DNA from: Syntrophomonas sp. DTU019
Lineage (GTDB): Bacteria; Bacillota; Syntrophomonadia; Syntrophomonadales; Syntrophomonadaceae
Assembly (NCBI GenBank): GCA_001512785.1
Contig: LFSQ01000029.1
Span: 1 to 51,437, forward strand
Direction: 5' to 3'
Length of the DNA stretch: 51,437 nucleotides
Below the pieces are notes generated by a model. The model did no database searches. It was not told the origin of the DNA and saw only the letters and a list, made by a program, of their open reading frames with translations. Position numbers and translations under genes: made by a program. Position 1 is the first letter of the stretch. The number at the start of each line of letters is the position of its first letter. This document shows positions 34,835-43,312 of the stretch, one piece after another.

Positions 34835-37104
34835 CAGTCTGTCACCTCACTCGCAATAGCCGCCTGTCCCAGGGCGATGCCCCCATCTCCGGCAGGAACC
34901 TGACGGTGTACATATACTTTCATATCATTTCGGGTCAATGATTCCACCAAGAGCTTTAATAGTATTTGATTATTGAAAACCCCCCCGCTGAGCACGACTT
35001 GATCTATGCCGCTCTGTTCGGCTACCAGGCGGACAGTCTCGGTAAACAGGGCCGCCAGGCTGTTATGAAAACGGGCTGCAATAGTCGTGGGAGCAACGCC
35101 CGCCTCAAGCTCATGGACAATGCTCTGCCATATAGAATTGACCTCCATTATGAGCCCATCAGGCTGCTGTTTGACCTGAAACGGGTAAACCCCGCACTCA
35201 TCCGGGTTAGCTATGGCTTCCAGTTCCATGGCGGCCTGCCCTTCGTAGCGGTTGATCGGACAGACCCCGAGTATGGCACTGACCGCATCAAAAAGCCTGC
35301 CGCAGGAGGAGGTCATAAGCTGTTCGCCGCGGCAGAGGCGGTTGATGATTATATCAGCTTCCGGCTGGCTCAGATCCGGCAGCCATTTCCGGGCATATTC
35401 CCAAGCCCTTTCCCCCAGGATTTGGTAGAGATAAATAAATGCCATACGATAGGGCTTCTTAGCAGTCAAGTCCCCACCGGGAAAAGGCATATAGGCCAGG
35501 TGAGCCATCCTCTTGAATTCCCGGTAATCACCGATCAATACCTCTGCACCCCATACCGCCCCGTCGGTTCCCCATCCGGTGCCGTCACATATCAGCCCGA
35601 TGGTCTTGCCTGAAAGACCGTTATCAGCCATGGCTGATGCCAAATGGGCATGATGATGCTGCACCGCCAGGCGCGGCAAATGATTATGCTGCATGGCCCA
35701 TCGGGTAGATTGATAGTCGGGATGCATATCGTGTGCTATAACCGCTGGGGTCACCTTGAGCATGTTTTTGAAGCGCTCGATACCTACAGTGAAATTGAGG
35801 TAATTGTTGTAATTGCCCAAATCGCCCCAGTGCTGGCTCAAAAAGGCTTCATTTCCTTTGGTGAGGCAAAAGGTGTTCTTTAAGTCGCCCCCTACGGCCA
35901 ATACCGATTCTTGCCGGCAGTTTCCGGGGAGCCTGATGCCCTGCGGCACGAACCCCCGGGCTCGCCGGATTATATTGGTGCTTATGTCGGTACAGCTCAG
36001 AACCGAATCATCGCAGGGATTAAATATATCCCGGTTGTGCAGCAGAAAATAATCGGCTATGTCGGCCAGCGAATCTAAGGCTTCATGATTATCCGTTATT
36101 ATAGGCTCATCACTGACATTGGCACTGGTCATCACCAGCAGGTCCAAATCATCGTCAAAAAGAAGGTAATGCAGCGGGCTGTAAGGCAGCATCACGCCCA
36201 GGGTATTAAGCCCGGGGTGCAGCAGATCACCCGGGATGTCAGGATGATTCAGGCTTTTCATCACTACAATGGGAGCCTGCCTGGAAAGCAGCCACTGCTC
36301 TTCCGATTTGGAAATCCGGCAGTATTGCCTGGCTGCCTCAAGGTCTCTGGCCATGACGGCAAAGGGCTTGGCGTCACGGCGTTTGCGTTTGCGCAGTAAA
36401 CGGACTGCTTCACGGTTTGAGGCATCGGCTGCCTGGTGAAAAGCCCCCAGGCCCTTTACCGCCACAATGGCCCCCGATTTCAAAACATCGATAACCTGGC
36501 TGTGAACTGGCCTGCCGTGCTTATCTGTCAGCCAGACCCTGGGACCGCAGACCGGACAGGCGTTGGGCTGGGCATGAAAACGCCGGTCGAGCGGATTACC
36601 GTATTCAGCCGCACACTCAGGACACATCGGAAAACCGGCCATGGTCGTTTTGGCCCGGTCATAGGGCACATCCTTTATTATAGTGAAACGCGGTCCGCAA
36701 TTGGTGCAGTTTATGAAAGGATAGCGGTAGCGCCGGTCACTAGGATCAAGGACCTCCCGCCGGCAGTTGTCACATATAGCGATATCCGGGGATATCATTA
36801 CCTCATGGCCTTCCTGCTCGACACTGTCCAAAATCTCGAAATCCGCATAATTCCGTACAGGAAGCTCCTCTACCTGGCAGCTCTTGATTAGGGCCAGGGG
36901 AGGCGGTTGTTCCAGGAGGGTATGAATAAACTCATCCACCTTTGGGGTTAAGCCCTCAACCTCTATGAACACCCCGCTGGAGGAATTCAAGACCCAGCCT
37001 TTAAGTCCCAACTCAACCGCCAGACGGTACACATGCGGCCTGAACCCTACTCCCTGTACAATTCCTTTAATGGTGAAACGTTTACTGCTAATAGTTTGAC
37101 TCAT
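34834..37104 (-). CDS. hypF: Carbamoyltransferase HypF
   Basis: 756 aa. Order: acylphosphatase domain (FTIKGIVQGVGFRPHVYRLA, residues about 8-90), two zinc fingers with CDNCRREV...CTNCGPRFTI and CPECAAEY...CPVCGPRVWL (about 107-190), YrdC-like domain from about 200, and Kae1-like C-terminal domain with HDMHPDYQSTRWA and HHHAHLASAMADNG. It makes carbamoyl groups from carbamoyl phosphate and ATP and transfers them to HypE. Length is normal. It sits 115 bases after the maturation protease gene. Confidence 0.96.
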   Translation of the reverse strand: MSQTISSKRFTIKGIVQGVGFRPHVYRLAVELGLKGWVLNSSSGVFIEVEGLTPKVDEFIHTLLEQPPPLALIKSCQVEELPVRNYADFEILDSVEQEGHEVMISPDIAICDNCRREVLDPSDRRYRYPFINCTNCGPRFTIIKDVPYDRAKTTMAGFPMCPECAAEYGNPLDRRFHAQPNACPVCGPRVWLTDKHGRPVHSQVIDVLKSGAIVAVKGLGAFHQAADASNREAVRLLRKRKRRDAKPFAVMARDLEAARQYCRISKSEEQWLLSRQAPIVVMKSLNHPDIPGDLLHPGLNTLGVMLPYSPLHYLLFDDDLDLLVMTSANVSDEPIITDNHEALDSLADIADYFLLHNRDIFNPCDDSVLSCTDISTNIIRRARGFVPQGIRLPGNCRQESVLAVGGDLKNTFCLTKGNEAFLSQHWGDLGNYNNYLNFTVGIERFKNMLKVTPAVIAHDMHPDYQSTRWAMQHNHLPRLAVQHHHAHLASAMADNGLSGKTIGLICDGTGWGTDGAVWGAEVLIGDYREFKRMAHLAYMPFPGGDLTAKKPYRMAFIYLYQILGERAWEYARKWLPDLSQPEADIIINRLCRGEQLMTSSCGRLFDAVSAILGVCPINRYEGQAAMELEAIANPDECGVYPFQVKQQPDGLIMEVNSIWQSIVHELEAGVAPTTIAARFHNSLAALFTETVRLVAEQSGIDQVVLSGGVFNNQILLKLLVESLTRNDMKVYVHRQVPAGDGGIALGQAAIASEVTD

Positions 37105-37219
37105 GTACTACCCTCACCTGGTTGGCGCATTTGGGGCCAATATCCAAGAGCAGATGTTAAGGCTCTGTAAACAGCGGAAAGCCAGAGTATTCCTGCCCGG
37201 AACCTTAGCCGGCAGCTGT

Positions 37220-37687
37220 CTACTCACTGGCTGATAAAATATGACGAATCTCCGCTTCAACCAATTTTAACAAGCGGGGCATTTTTTCGGTTATCACCGG
37301 AGTCAATCCCAGGCCCAGTTCAACCTGGCAGGGTTCAACCCCGAAAACGGTCACCTGCGGGTGATATCCCATCAGGTTCACCACTTTAATGGCCTCGGTA
37401 AAATGCAATTCATGCAATGAGGTAACCGCAGGGCTGTCTTTCAGACCCAATTCCTCCAGAGGGGCCCGGTATATGGTCCCGGGCTCACCTCCGGCATTCA
37501 TTGAGTCTATAACTATGATGTGATCAGCCCTGCAGAATACATCCAGGATTTCGAAACTGGCGACACCGGCGTCCACCAGTTCGACTGCATCGGGCCAGGG
37601 GCGTTGGGCCAACTCCTTGATGGCATAAACGCCCAGGCCGTCATCCTTCATCAATACATTGCCAATTCCTGCAACAATAAGCTTCAA
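37220..37687 (-). CDS. hyaD: Hydrogenase maturation endopeptidase (HyaD/HybD type)
   Basis: 155 aa. Starts LIVAGIGNVLMKDDGLGVYAI, with the metal Glu/Asp of HybD-type proteases, and continues VELVDAGVASFEILDVF and the HH-type region TSLHELHFTEAIKVVNLMG. It removes the C-terminal tail of the large subunit after Ni insertion. Placed 11 bases after the cytochrome b gene, as in hya operons. Confidence 0.93.
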   Translation of the reverse strand: MKLIVAGIGNVLMKDDGLGVYAIKELAQRPWPDAVELVDAGVASFEILDVFCRADHIIVIDSMNAGGEPGTIYRAPLEELGLKDSPAVTSLHELHFTEAIKVVNLMGYHPQVTVFGVEPCQVELGLGLTPVITEKMPRLLKLVEAEIRHILSASE

Positions 37688-37698
37688 GATAAATCCCC

Positions 37699-38349
37699 TC
37701 AGGCACCCAGACTACGGCTTTTATCACCTGCCATATCGGCATCACTATGGGCTCCATGGGCTCCTGCCGGGAACTTTCCGGTAAACATGGACAGAAGCAC
37801 CGGTATGCCCTCCGATACATCCAGGTAAACATGCACAACCACTGATAATACGAACAACCAGTTGACCACATAGTGAATGATGCGGACAGCCAATAACCCT
37901 CCCATCCATCCGGCCAAAGCCGGGAAGGTATTGGGAGCGTAGAGTACAAAACCGGTAATGATCTGTATCACAGCCATGATGAGCCAGCCGGTATACATCA
38001 TCTTCTGCCCGGGGTTGTACTTGCCGTAATAGGGATGGCTGTCAGCCATGAACAGATAATACTTTATCATGCTGGGGAAATTCTTGGTGTCTTGAATAGG
38101 CCGAAAAACGATGTTATGGGCATCTTTGGCCACTATGGCATAATATACCCTCCCTATCACCCCGAACAATAAGACATAGGCCATGGCAAAATGAAGCATA
38201 CGCGGAGTATCCATGTTCGAGAACAACCACCTGAAGCTGTTGGGTGCATGAATATAGAACCCGGTAATAATCAGCAGGGTAATACTGATCATATTGCTCC
38301 AGTGAAACAGCCGAATAGGAAGGGAGTGGCGTTCTACCATCTTTTTCAT
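37699..38349 (-). CDS. hyaC: Ni/Fe-hydrogenase b-type cytochrome subunit
   Basis: 216 aa with four to five membrane helices (IRLFHWSNMISITLLIITGFYIH, MLHFAMAYVLLFGVIGRVYYAI, WLIMAVIQIITGFVLYAP, IIHYVVNWLFVLSVVVHVYLDV). His residues in helix positions (RLFHW, MLHFA, HYVVNW, VVHVYLD) can ligate two b hemes. It anchors the hydrogenase and passes electrons to or from the quinone pool (menaquinone inferred). Located between large subunit and protease. Confidence 0.94.
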   Translation of the reverse strand: MKKMVERHSLPIRLFHWSNMISITLLIITGFYIHAPNSFRWLFSNMDTPRMLHFAMAYVLLFGVIGRVYYAIVAKDAHNIVFRPIQDTKNFPSMIKYYLFMADSHPYYGKYNPGQKMMYTGWLIMAVIQIITGFVLYAPNTFPALAGWMGGLLAVRIIHYVVNWLFVLSVVVHVYLDVSEGIPVLLSMFTGKFPAGAHGAHSDADMAGDKSRSLGA

Positions 38350-38360
38350 GACTACACCCC

Positions 38361-39809
38361 CTAATTTACTATAAACTGGCTGATCGTTTTCTTATTGGGA
38401 GTCATAACATGAATGGCACACCCGAAACAGGGGTCCATTGATCTGATTATGCGCACCACTTCGATGGGATTGGCCGGGTCTGCCAGCGGAGCCCCAATGA
38501 TAGCCTGTTCCATCGGTCCGGGTACATTATTGACATCTCTGGGTCCGGCGTTCCAGGTGGTAGGAACAACCGCGTTCAACACCTTGGTGCGGCCATGTTC
38601 GATTTTATGCCAGTGCCCCAGGGCTCCGCGGGAAGCTTCGCACAGGCCCATACCCAAGGCCTCATCAGGCACCTTGTGCGGAGTAGCTACGGGTTCGCCC
38701 GGCTTCAACTGCAAGACCCACTCTTTCATGGCGGCTGCAATGGCTGCGGTCTCCACCGCCCGGGCATAATGGCGCCCCATTACCGAAAAGGCCTTATTGG
38801 CACCCATGGCCACCAGGTCCGGTTGCTTGGCCACCCACTGGCGAGCCAGAGGCCCTACTTCCATGGGTTCTCCGTTGTAGCGCGGGGCTTTCAGCCAGGA
38901 ATAAGCATCCTTCTTATCGGCATCGGGTTCGACTACCGCCACGTCCGGGCTGTTGCCGCCGGTGTCATCCTTGTACCAGGAGTACTTTACTTCTTCAGTT
39001 ATCAAGGCCGGATCCAACTCTTTGAACTGGCCGCGCACATATACCCCGCTGGGGAAGAATTTCTGCTTACTTACATGGTCCCTGCCTTCTTCCAGCGGGA
39101 ACCCACCGTAAGCCAGCATATTCATACAGCCGCGTCCGATATCAAACCAATCCGGGTATGCTTCTGCCACCGCTTTTACGGTAGGAACATACACATTGTT
39201 TATAAAATCAGTCAGTTCTTCCAGTCGCACCAGGAATTCATAAATCTTCTGAGTGTCAGGCAATTCTGTTACCCCACCCGGAACAATGGCCTGCACATGC
39301 GGCATCTTGCCTCCCCAGATAGCCAGCATCTCCTGGGCTTTGCGGCGCATTTCCAGGGCCTTCAGGTAATTGTTTACCGCCTGAGCGTTGATGTCCGCAG
39401 GCAATCTGTAATCCCCGGCATATTGAGGATTTAACGGCATAACCCCTTCCGGGGCCTTCACATAGTCCAGTGCAGCCAAATGGAAGAAATGCAGAATATG
39501 GGATTGGATGTAATTGGAGCCGAAGATCAGATTACGAATGATCCTGCCATTTGGAGGTGGCTCAATACCAAAAGCGTCATCCAGGGCCAGGGCACCGGAG
39601 GTGGCATGAGAAGTGGGACAAACCCCGCAGATGCGCTGCATGATCTGCTGAGCATCCCGCGGATCGCGACCCTGCATTATCAGTTCAAACCCTCTAAAAA
39701 GGGTGCCGCTGGTATGAGCATCGACCACTATGCCGTTCTCCACCTCTACTTCTACTTTGAGATGTCCTTCAATACGAGTTACTGGATCTATTACTATCTT
39801 CTGCGCCAT
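38361..39809 (-). CDS. hyaB: [NiFe] hydrogenase large subunit
   Basis: 482 aa. The N-terminal nickel motif RICGVCPTSHATSGALALDD and the C-terminal motif DPCFGCAIH are present. A 15-residue tail, VMTPNKKTISQFIVN, follows the His and should be cleaved by the adjacent protease. VDPVTRIEGHLKVEVEVENG is the expected start. It is shorter than E. coli Hyd-1 (about 600), as in several Firmicute group 1 enzymes. It shares one base with the small-subunit stop, indicating coupled synthesis. Oxidises or makes H2 at the outer membrane face, given the Tat signal on its partner. Confidence 0.97.
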   Translation of the reverse strand: MAQKIVIDPVTRIEGHLKVEVEVENGIVVDAHTSGTLFRGFELIMQGRDPRDAQQIMQRICGVCPTSHATSGALALDDAFGIEPPPNGRIIRNLIFGSNYIQSHILHFFHLAALDYVKAPEGVMPLNPQYAGDYRLPADINAQAVNNYLKALEMRRKAQEMLAIWGGKMPHVQAIVPGGVTELPDTQKIYEFLVRLEELTDFINNVYVPTVKAVAEAYPDWFDIGRGCMNMLAYGGFPLEEGRDHVSKQKFFPSGVYVRGQFKELDPALITEEVKYSWYKDDTGGNSPDVAVVEPDADKKDAYSWLKAPRYNGEPMEVGPLARQWVAKQPDLVAMGANKAFSVMGRHYARAVETAAIAAAMKEWVLQLKPGEPVATPHKVPDEALGMGLCEASRGALGHWHKIEHGRTKVLNAVVPTTWNAGPRDVNNVPGPMEQAIIGAPLADPANPIEVVRIIRSMDPCFGCAIHVMTPNKKTISQFIVN

Positions 39810-40873
39810 CAGTTGTCACCCTCTTTCTCATCACTGTGCTTTTTGGGACCAATACGGCCAGTGGCGATATTGCCGGCCAAATGCCCGGCAATGCCGACCG
39901 CGGTAGCAGCCCCCAGAACAACACCGATCTGATCAACAGTAGCGGTGATACCTGGCGCTATGGGCATTTCAGGCAAGCGCGTATACATGGGCCAACCAGG
40001 GAATTGCGGCTCGGTGCAGGCCAGGCAGGGTGCGCCTGATTTGATACACCAATTGGTGCCACCGTTCCATAAGCGGGTAGTGGAGTCACAATGGGCGATG
40101 GGGCCTTTGCAGCCTACTTCCAGCAGGCAGCCAGGTTCGCTGAGGTTTTTGGCAAATATGGCATTGTCGAAATACTGCCTTCTGGGGCAATTGTCATGAA
40201 TGATATCCTTAAAGAACATTTTCGGCCTGCCAAAACGGTCCAGTTCAGGTATCTCATTATACAACAGCACGTGTGCAATCGTACCCACCATCCAATCGGG
40301 ATGCGGCGGGCAACCGGGCACATTTATGTGGGGCACATTTTTCACTACCTCGGAAACTGATTTACACTTGGTAGGATTGGGTGGGGTAGCCGGAATTCCG
40401 CCATAGGCCGAACAGGTTCCGAAGTTCAAAATGGCTGCAGCTTTGCCACCTACTTCTTGTACCAGGTCCAAGAAAGTGATATGATGTCCATCTCTTTCCC
40501 CGACCATGCAGAATTTCCCATCTGCACCGGTAGGAACTGCCCCTTCAACTACCAAATAGAATTTACCCTTGTACTCCTCGGCGACCTTAAATATCCCTTC
40601 TTCCATGGCCAAATCCCCTGCAGCCCCGGAAATATTGGGATGATAACGCAGACTGATAACATCCAACAGAATCTTCTTAATATCAGGATGCACGCTGTTC
40701 AGCAAAGACACTGAGCAGCCCGTACAACTGGCCCCTTGCAGCCAGATTACAGGTGGTGCCCCGGCTTCTACTGCCTGGGTGAGCACCGGTGCCAGAAGTG
40801 AGGTCATGGATACAGCCGCAGCACCTCCGGCACAAAGACGTATGAAATCACGTCTGGTCAGCTTGGTAGGCAT
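39809..40873 (-). CDS. hyaA: [NiFe] hydrogenase small subunit, Tat-exported
   Basis: 354 aa. Tat signal TRRDFIRLCAGGAAAVSM, then GASCTGCSVSLL for the proximal cluster, CSAYGGIPA, CPPHPDW, HDNCPRRQYF, CLLEVGCKGPIAHCD for the distal cluster, and CIKSGAPCLACTEPQFPG for the medial/proximal set. A C-terminal membrane helix (VVLGAATAVGIAGHLAG) anchors it. The classic two-Cys CTGC proximal motif without extra Cys suggests an oxygen-sensitive standard enzyme. It carries the large subunit across the membrane through Tat. Confidence 0.97.
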   Translation of the reverse strand: MPTKLTRRDFIRLCAGGAAAVSMTSLLAPVLTQAVEAGAPPVIWLQGASCTGCSVSLLNSVHPDIKKILLDVISLRYHPNISGAAGDLAMEEGIFKVAEEYKGKFYLVVEGAVPTGADGKFCMVGERDGHHITFLDLVQEVGGKAAAILNFGTCSAYGGIPATPPNPTKCKSVSEVVKNVPHINVPGCPPHPDWMVGTIAHVLLYNEIPELDRFGRPKMFFKDIIHDNCPRRQYFDNAIFAKNLSEPGCLLEVGCKGPIAHCDSTTRLWNGGTNWCIKSGAPCLACTEPQFPGWPMYTRLPEMPIAPGITATVDQIGVVLGAATAVGIAGHLAGNIATGRIGPKKHSDEKEGDN

Positions 40874-40958
40874 TCACTAATTCCCCCCAAAACATTTTTA
40901 GTGAATTAGCCATACAATCCCATTCACAGATTATCTCTCTCTATAATAATATTGGTCG

Positions 40959-41618
40959 CTAAATAACTCGCTTTCCCACCTCCTCTACCAACCACTCAGT
41001 CCATTGGGCTAAACCTTCACCAGTACGACCTGACAGCTGAAAAACCCTGATTTGAGGATTTACCAGCTGCAGGTCCCTGTTAAAAGCGTTTAAATCGAAA
41101 TCTGTATATGGCAACAGGTCTATTTTATTGAGCACTACCACCTGGGCCTGTTGAAATACCAGGGGGTATTTTAAAACCTTGTCGTGGCCTTCGGTGGTAC
41201 TCAAAACCACCACTCTGATATCTTCGCCCAGATCAAATTCGGCCGGGCAGACCAGGTTGCCGACATTTTCAATAAACAGCAGTTGAATGGGAAGATGCTC
41301 CAGGCGTGACCAGGCCTTTTCTATCATGCCGGCATCCAAATGGCAGGTGCCTTCGGTATTTATCTGCACCACTTCGACTCCCTTGTTCTCAATGCGCATG
41401 GCATCCTGGTCAGTATACAGATCCCCTTCAATTACCCCTAATTCTATGCGTCCCCGCAAAGCTTCGATGGTTTTTTCCAGAAGGGTGGTCTTGCCTGAAC
41501 CAGGCGAGCTCATCAAATTTATCACCAACAACCCTCTGGCTTTAAAGATGCGGCGGTTTTTGGCGGCCAGCATATCATTGGCCCCTAATAGGTTAGTTTC
41601 CATGCGTATTTGCGCCAT
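40959..41618 (-). CDS. hypB: Hydrogenase nickel-incorporation GTPase HypB
   Basis: 219 aa from the ATG at 41618 (GGGGAAGAG upstream); the frame is open to 41657. The P-loop MSSPGSGKTTLLE, GVIEGDLYTDQDA, and the nickel/dimer motif INTEGTCHLDAG are clear; NKIDLLPY is the guanine motif. The N-terminus has neither the His-rich stretch nor the CxxCGC motif seen in some HypB proteins, so Ni handling rests on the G-domain site and partners. It overlaps the end of hypA by 26 bases. Confidence 0.96.
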   Translation of the reverse strand: MAQIRMETNLLGANDMLAAKNRRIFKARGLLVINLMSSPGSGKTTLLEKTIEALRGRIELGVIEGDLYTDQDAMRIENKGVEVVQINTEGTCHLDAGMIEKAWSRLEHLPIQLLFIENVGNLVCPAEFDLGEDIRVVVLSTTEGHDKVLKYPLVFQQAQVVVLNKIDLLPYTDFDLNAFNRDLQLVNPQIRVFQLSGRTGEGLAQWTEWLVEEVGKRVI

Positions 41619-41979
41619 TCTCTTCCCCTTTTCCGGAATCCCCTTCGTAATACTCAACGAATAATTCTCGCCCGCTCAGCAAGTGGCTGGCTTTGCTGCC
41701 GCAATTAGGGCAGAGTTGGCCATAGGGCATGTCGGGCAGGTACTTTTCCCCGCATTGACAGCATTGATAAGCAACCTCCCTCTCTTCAATAAGCAGTTCG
41801 GTTCCCTGAAACAGGCCATCCCTGGCCATAGTGTGAAAAGCAAATCTGAGGCTGTGCGGCATGGCCATAGTCAACTTGCCAACAACCAGCTTGATGCGGC
41901 TTATACGGGTGATGTTGTTGTGGGCTGCGCTTTCGCGAACCATATTCATCATTTCTGCTATTAACGACATTTCGTGCAA
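41593..41979 (-). CDS. hypA: Hydrogenase nickel-incorporation protein HypA
   Basis: 128 aa from the TTG at 41979, chosen because it gives the canonical MHEMSLIAEM start with the essential Ni-binding His2, and AAAGGGG lies 8 bases upstream; the frame is open to 42003. The zinc site is CCQCGEKY...CPNCGS. It delivers Ni with HypB to the large subunit. First gene of the hydrogenase operon, behind the structured leader. Confidence 0.95.
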   Translation of the reverse strand: MHEMSLIAEMMNMVRESAAHNNITRISRIKLVVGKLTMAMPHSLRFAFHTMARDGLFQGTELLIEEREVAYQCCQCGEKYLPDMPYGQLCPNCGSKASHLLSGRELFVEYYEGDSGKGEENGANTHGN

Positions 41980-42006
41980 AATACAGGCCCCTTTTGGTAT
42001 CAATAA

Positions 42007-42034
42007 TTAAAAAATCCGGCTGCGAAGAGAAGCC
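42007..42034 (-). terminator. Conditional terminator in the hyp leader
   Basis: Minus strand CCGGCT/AGCCGG 6-bp stem with a 9-base loop followed by ATTTTTTAATT, only about 30 bases before the hypA start. A strong terminator between promoter and the first gene implies attenuation control. Confidence 0.8.
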
Positions 42035-42205
42035 GGGCATTTGCGCACACAAGCATTAGCAGACATTATAAATCGTATCGCCAACGTCTGCCATACCAGA
42101 ACATCTCCTACTCACAATACGGGAAGGCACAACCGTTTCCAGTTGTACCCCGGCCAGAAAACCATAGCTTGGCGAAGGCCTTAGGTCTACTGGCTTGGAG
42201 GTTAT
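42035..42205 (-). promoter_or_regulatory. Structured 5' leader RNA of the hydrogenase operon (riboswitch-like)
   Basis: On the minus strand GCCAG/CTGGC encloses two short hairpins (42152-42195). A 12-bp stem with a GAAA tetraloop (GGGGTACAACTG-GAAA-CGGTTGTGCCTT) follows at 42125-42152, then CGTATTG/CGATACG with a 35-base loop. GCAGAC/GTCTGC overlaps the latter and could be an alternative pairing, followed by the terminator. The AAGCCAGTAGACC block resembles a cobalamin B12 box, but the rest of that class is missing. Moco-, NiCo- or unknown-type remain possible; the class is not assigned. Confidence 0.6.
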
Positions 42206-42265
42206 GCAATTATAAATTACAAGGATTTTTAAGTCCTTTTTCTACAATTATCGCTATTGACATAT

Positions 42266-42294
42266 ATTCTACCTGCTAAATGATTTTCCTGCAA
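42266..42294 (-). promoter_or_regulatory. Candidate promoter of the hydrogenase operon
   Basis: Minus strand TTGCAG (42289-42294), a 17-base spacer, TAGAAT (42266-42271). A second TATAAT at 42209-42214 has only a weak -35. Either would place the leader at about 220-280 nt. Confidence 0.5.
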
Positions 42295-42514
42295 ATTAGC
42301 AATCTATTTTTGTGAAAAGGATAACAATATCCGCTATAGGGAACCTTTTTCCCGATATAAGGAAATTCGCATATTTAAGTTTAAGTTTCTCGCAACCATC
42401 CAGTCAAAATAGAAAAACCATGAAGCGCCTGGCTTTATACCGCTTGCGCTCCATGGCCTGTTCAGGTGGCTTTATTTGATAATCAGGCGGGAATTTATCC
42501 CGCGATGAATAAAC
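42295..42514. other. Intergenic region upstream of the hydrogenase promoter
   Basis: About 220 bases, AT-rich, with a short inverted repeat CAGGCCATGGAGCGC...GCGCCTGG-like hairpin near 42420-42465 that may end the CooT operon. No gene seen. Confidence 0.35.
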
Positions 42515-43312
42515 CTATACGCCCTTGACCAGGGTAAAGGTCGTTATTATACCGTCATAAGTGGAGGAAAAAAGGTAATGCCCGCGCGCGGAGAGAAAGA
42601 ATTTCGCCCGACCCCAATCATCGCTTTTCTGCCGGCGTGGATACTCCTGACCGCCGGCGCTGGCATAAGTAGCCTTTATTTCCACACCCGCCAGGGGCTG
42701 CCCGTTTCTCAATAATTGAACCTCATAGTATTCACCGATGCGGGCATGGCTGTATCCACTGGGCACGATTTCCAAAGGCAGGCCGATAGGGTCGATATGA
42801 TGGTGATGGTGATGACCGATTTCGACAAGAATTTTAGCATACAGTTCCGGATCTCCGGGTTGATGGACAATCACTTGTATTAATCCGTCAACTTCCTGTC
42901 CGGGATACAGCCAGTACTGGCCTTTATCGAGAAGCACCTGCAGTTCGCGCCTGCCCGCGCTGTTTATCAAAAAAGCCTGCACATCTTCCAATGAGGCATC
43001 TTGAGGCTGCATGTTATATCCCTTAAACAGCTTGAGTCTTACTTCTTCACCTTCATGAAAATGACCGTGGTCAGTATCCGGTTCCAGCCACAATTCACCC
43101 GGTCTAACCGAGGCTGGTTGAGGAATCTCTTCCACTATGATGCGATGGCGTACCAGTTCCAGCTCACGAAAACGAGCCTTGATGACCTTGCGTTCACCAA
43201 AGATGTTTTCCATGAAAAGGGTGTTATCCTCACCGGGGATAATCCTGTCCACTCTTTCCATCAGCAGTTGCTCCTGTCCATCGCGTAACAGGTAGACATT
43301 GGCTTCACACAT
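42515..43312 (-). CDS. CooT-like nickel-binding domain fused to DUF4198-like domain, with internal hexahistidine
   Basis: 265 aa from the ATG at 43312 (GGGGGG 8 bases upstream; the frame is open to 43339). Residues 1-65, MCEANVYLLRDGQ..., match the CooT family, whose Cys2 ligates Ni(II) in carbon monoxide dehydrogenase maturation. The remainder has beta-rich segments (GHFHEGEEVRLKLFKGYN, PGQEVDGLIQVIV, GQPLAGVEIKATYASAG) like DUF4198, associated with nickel transport. A natural HHHHHH follows EIG near residue 174. No signal peptide, so cytoplasmic. It ends the DUF3842-fmdE operon and lies beside hypA, consistent with nickel storage or delivery. Confidence 0.75.
   Translation of the reverse strand: MCEANVYLLRDGQEQLLMERVDRIIPGEDNTLFMENIFGERKVIKARFRELELVRHRIIVEEIPQPASVRPGELWLEPDTDHGHFHEGEEVRLKLFKGYNMQPQDASLEDVQAFLINSAGRRELQVLLDKGQYWLYPGQEVDGLIQVIVHQPGDPELYAKILVEIGHHHHHHIDPIGLPLEIVPSGYSHARIGEYYEVQLLRNGQPLAGVEIKATYASAGGQEYPRRQKSDDWGRAKFFLSARGHYLFSSTYDGIITTFTLVKGV

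Noticed and set aside
38595-39434. Long plus-strand open frame opposite the hydrogenase large subunit
   Set aside because: Antisense to a well-supported gene, with no independent evidence of expression.
42155-42195. Cobalamin riboswitch from the AAGCCAGTAGACC block
   Set aside because: The block lies at the 5' side of the leader, and the other conserved segments of that class are absent upstream.
42780-42830. Hexahistidine coding run as a possible cloning tag artefact
   Set aside because: It lies inside a natural protein with continued conserved-looking sequence on both sides, and in a metal-handling context.
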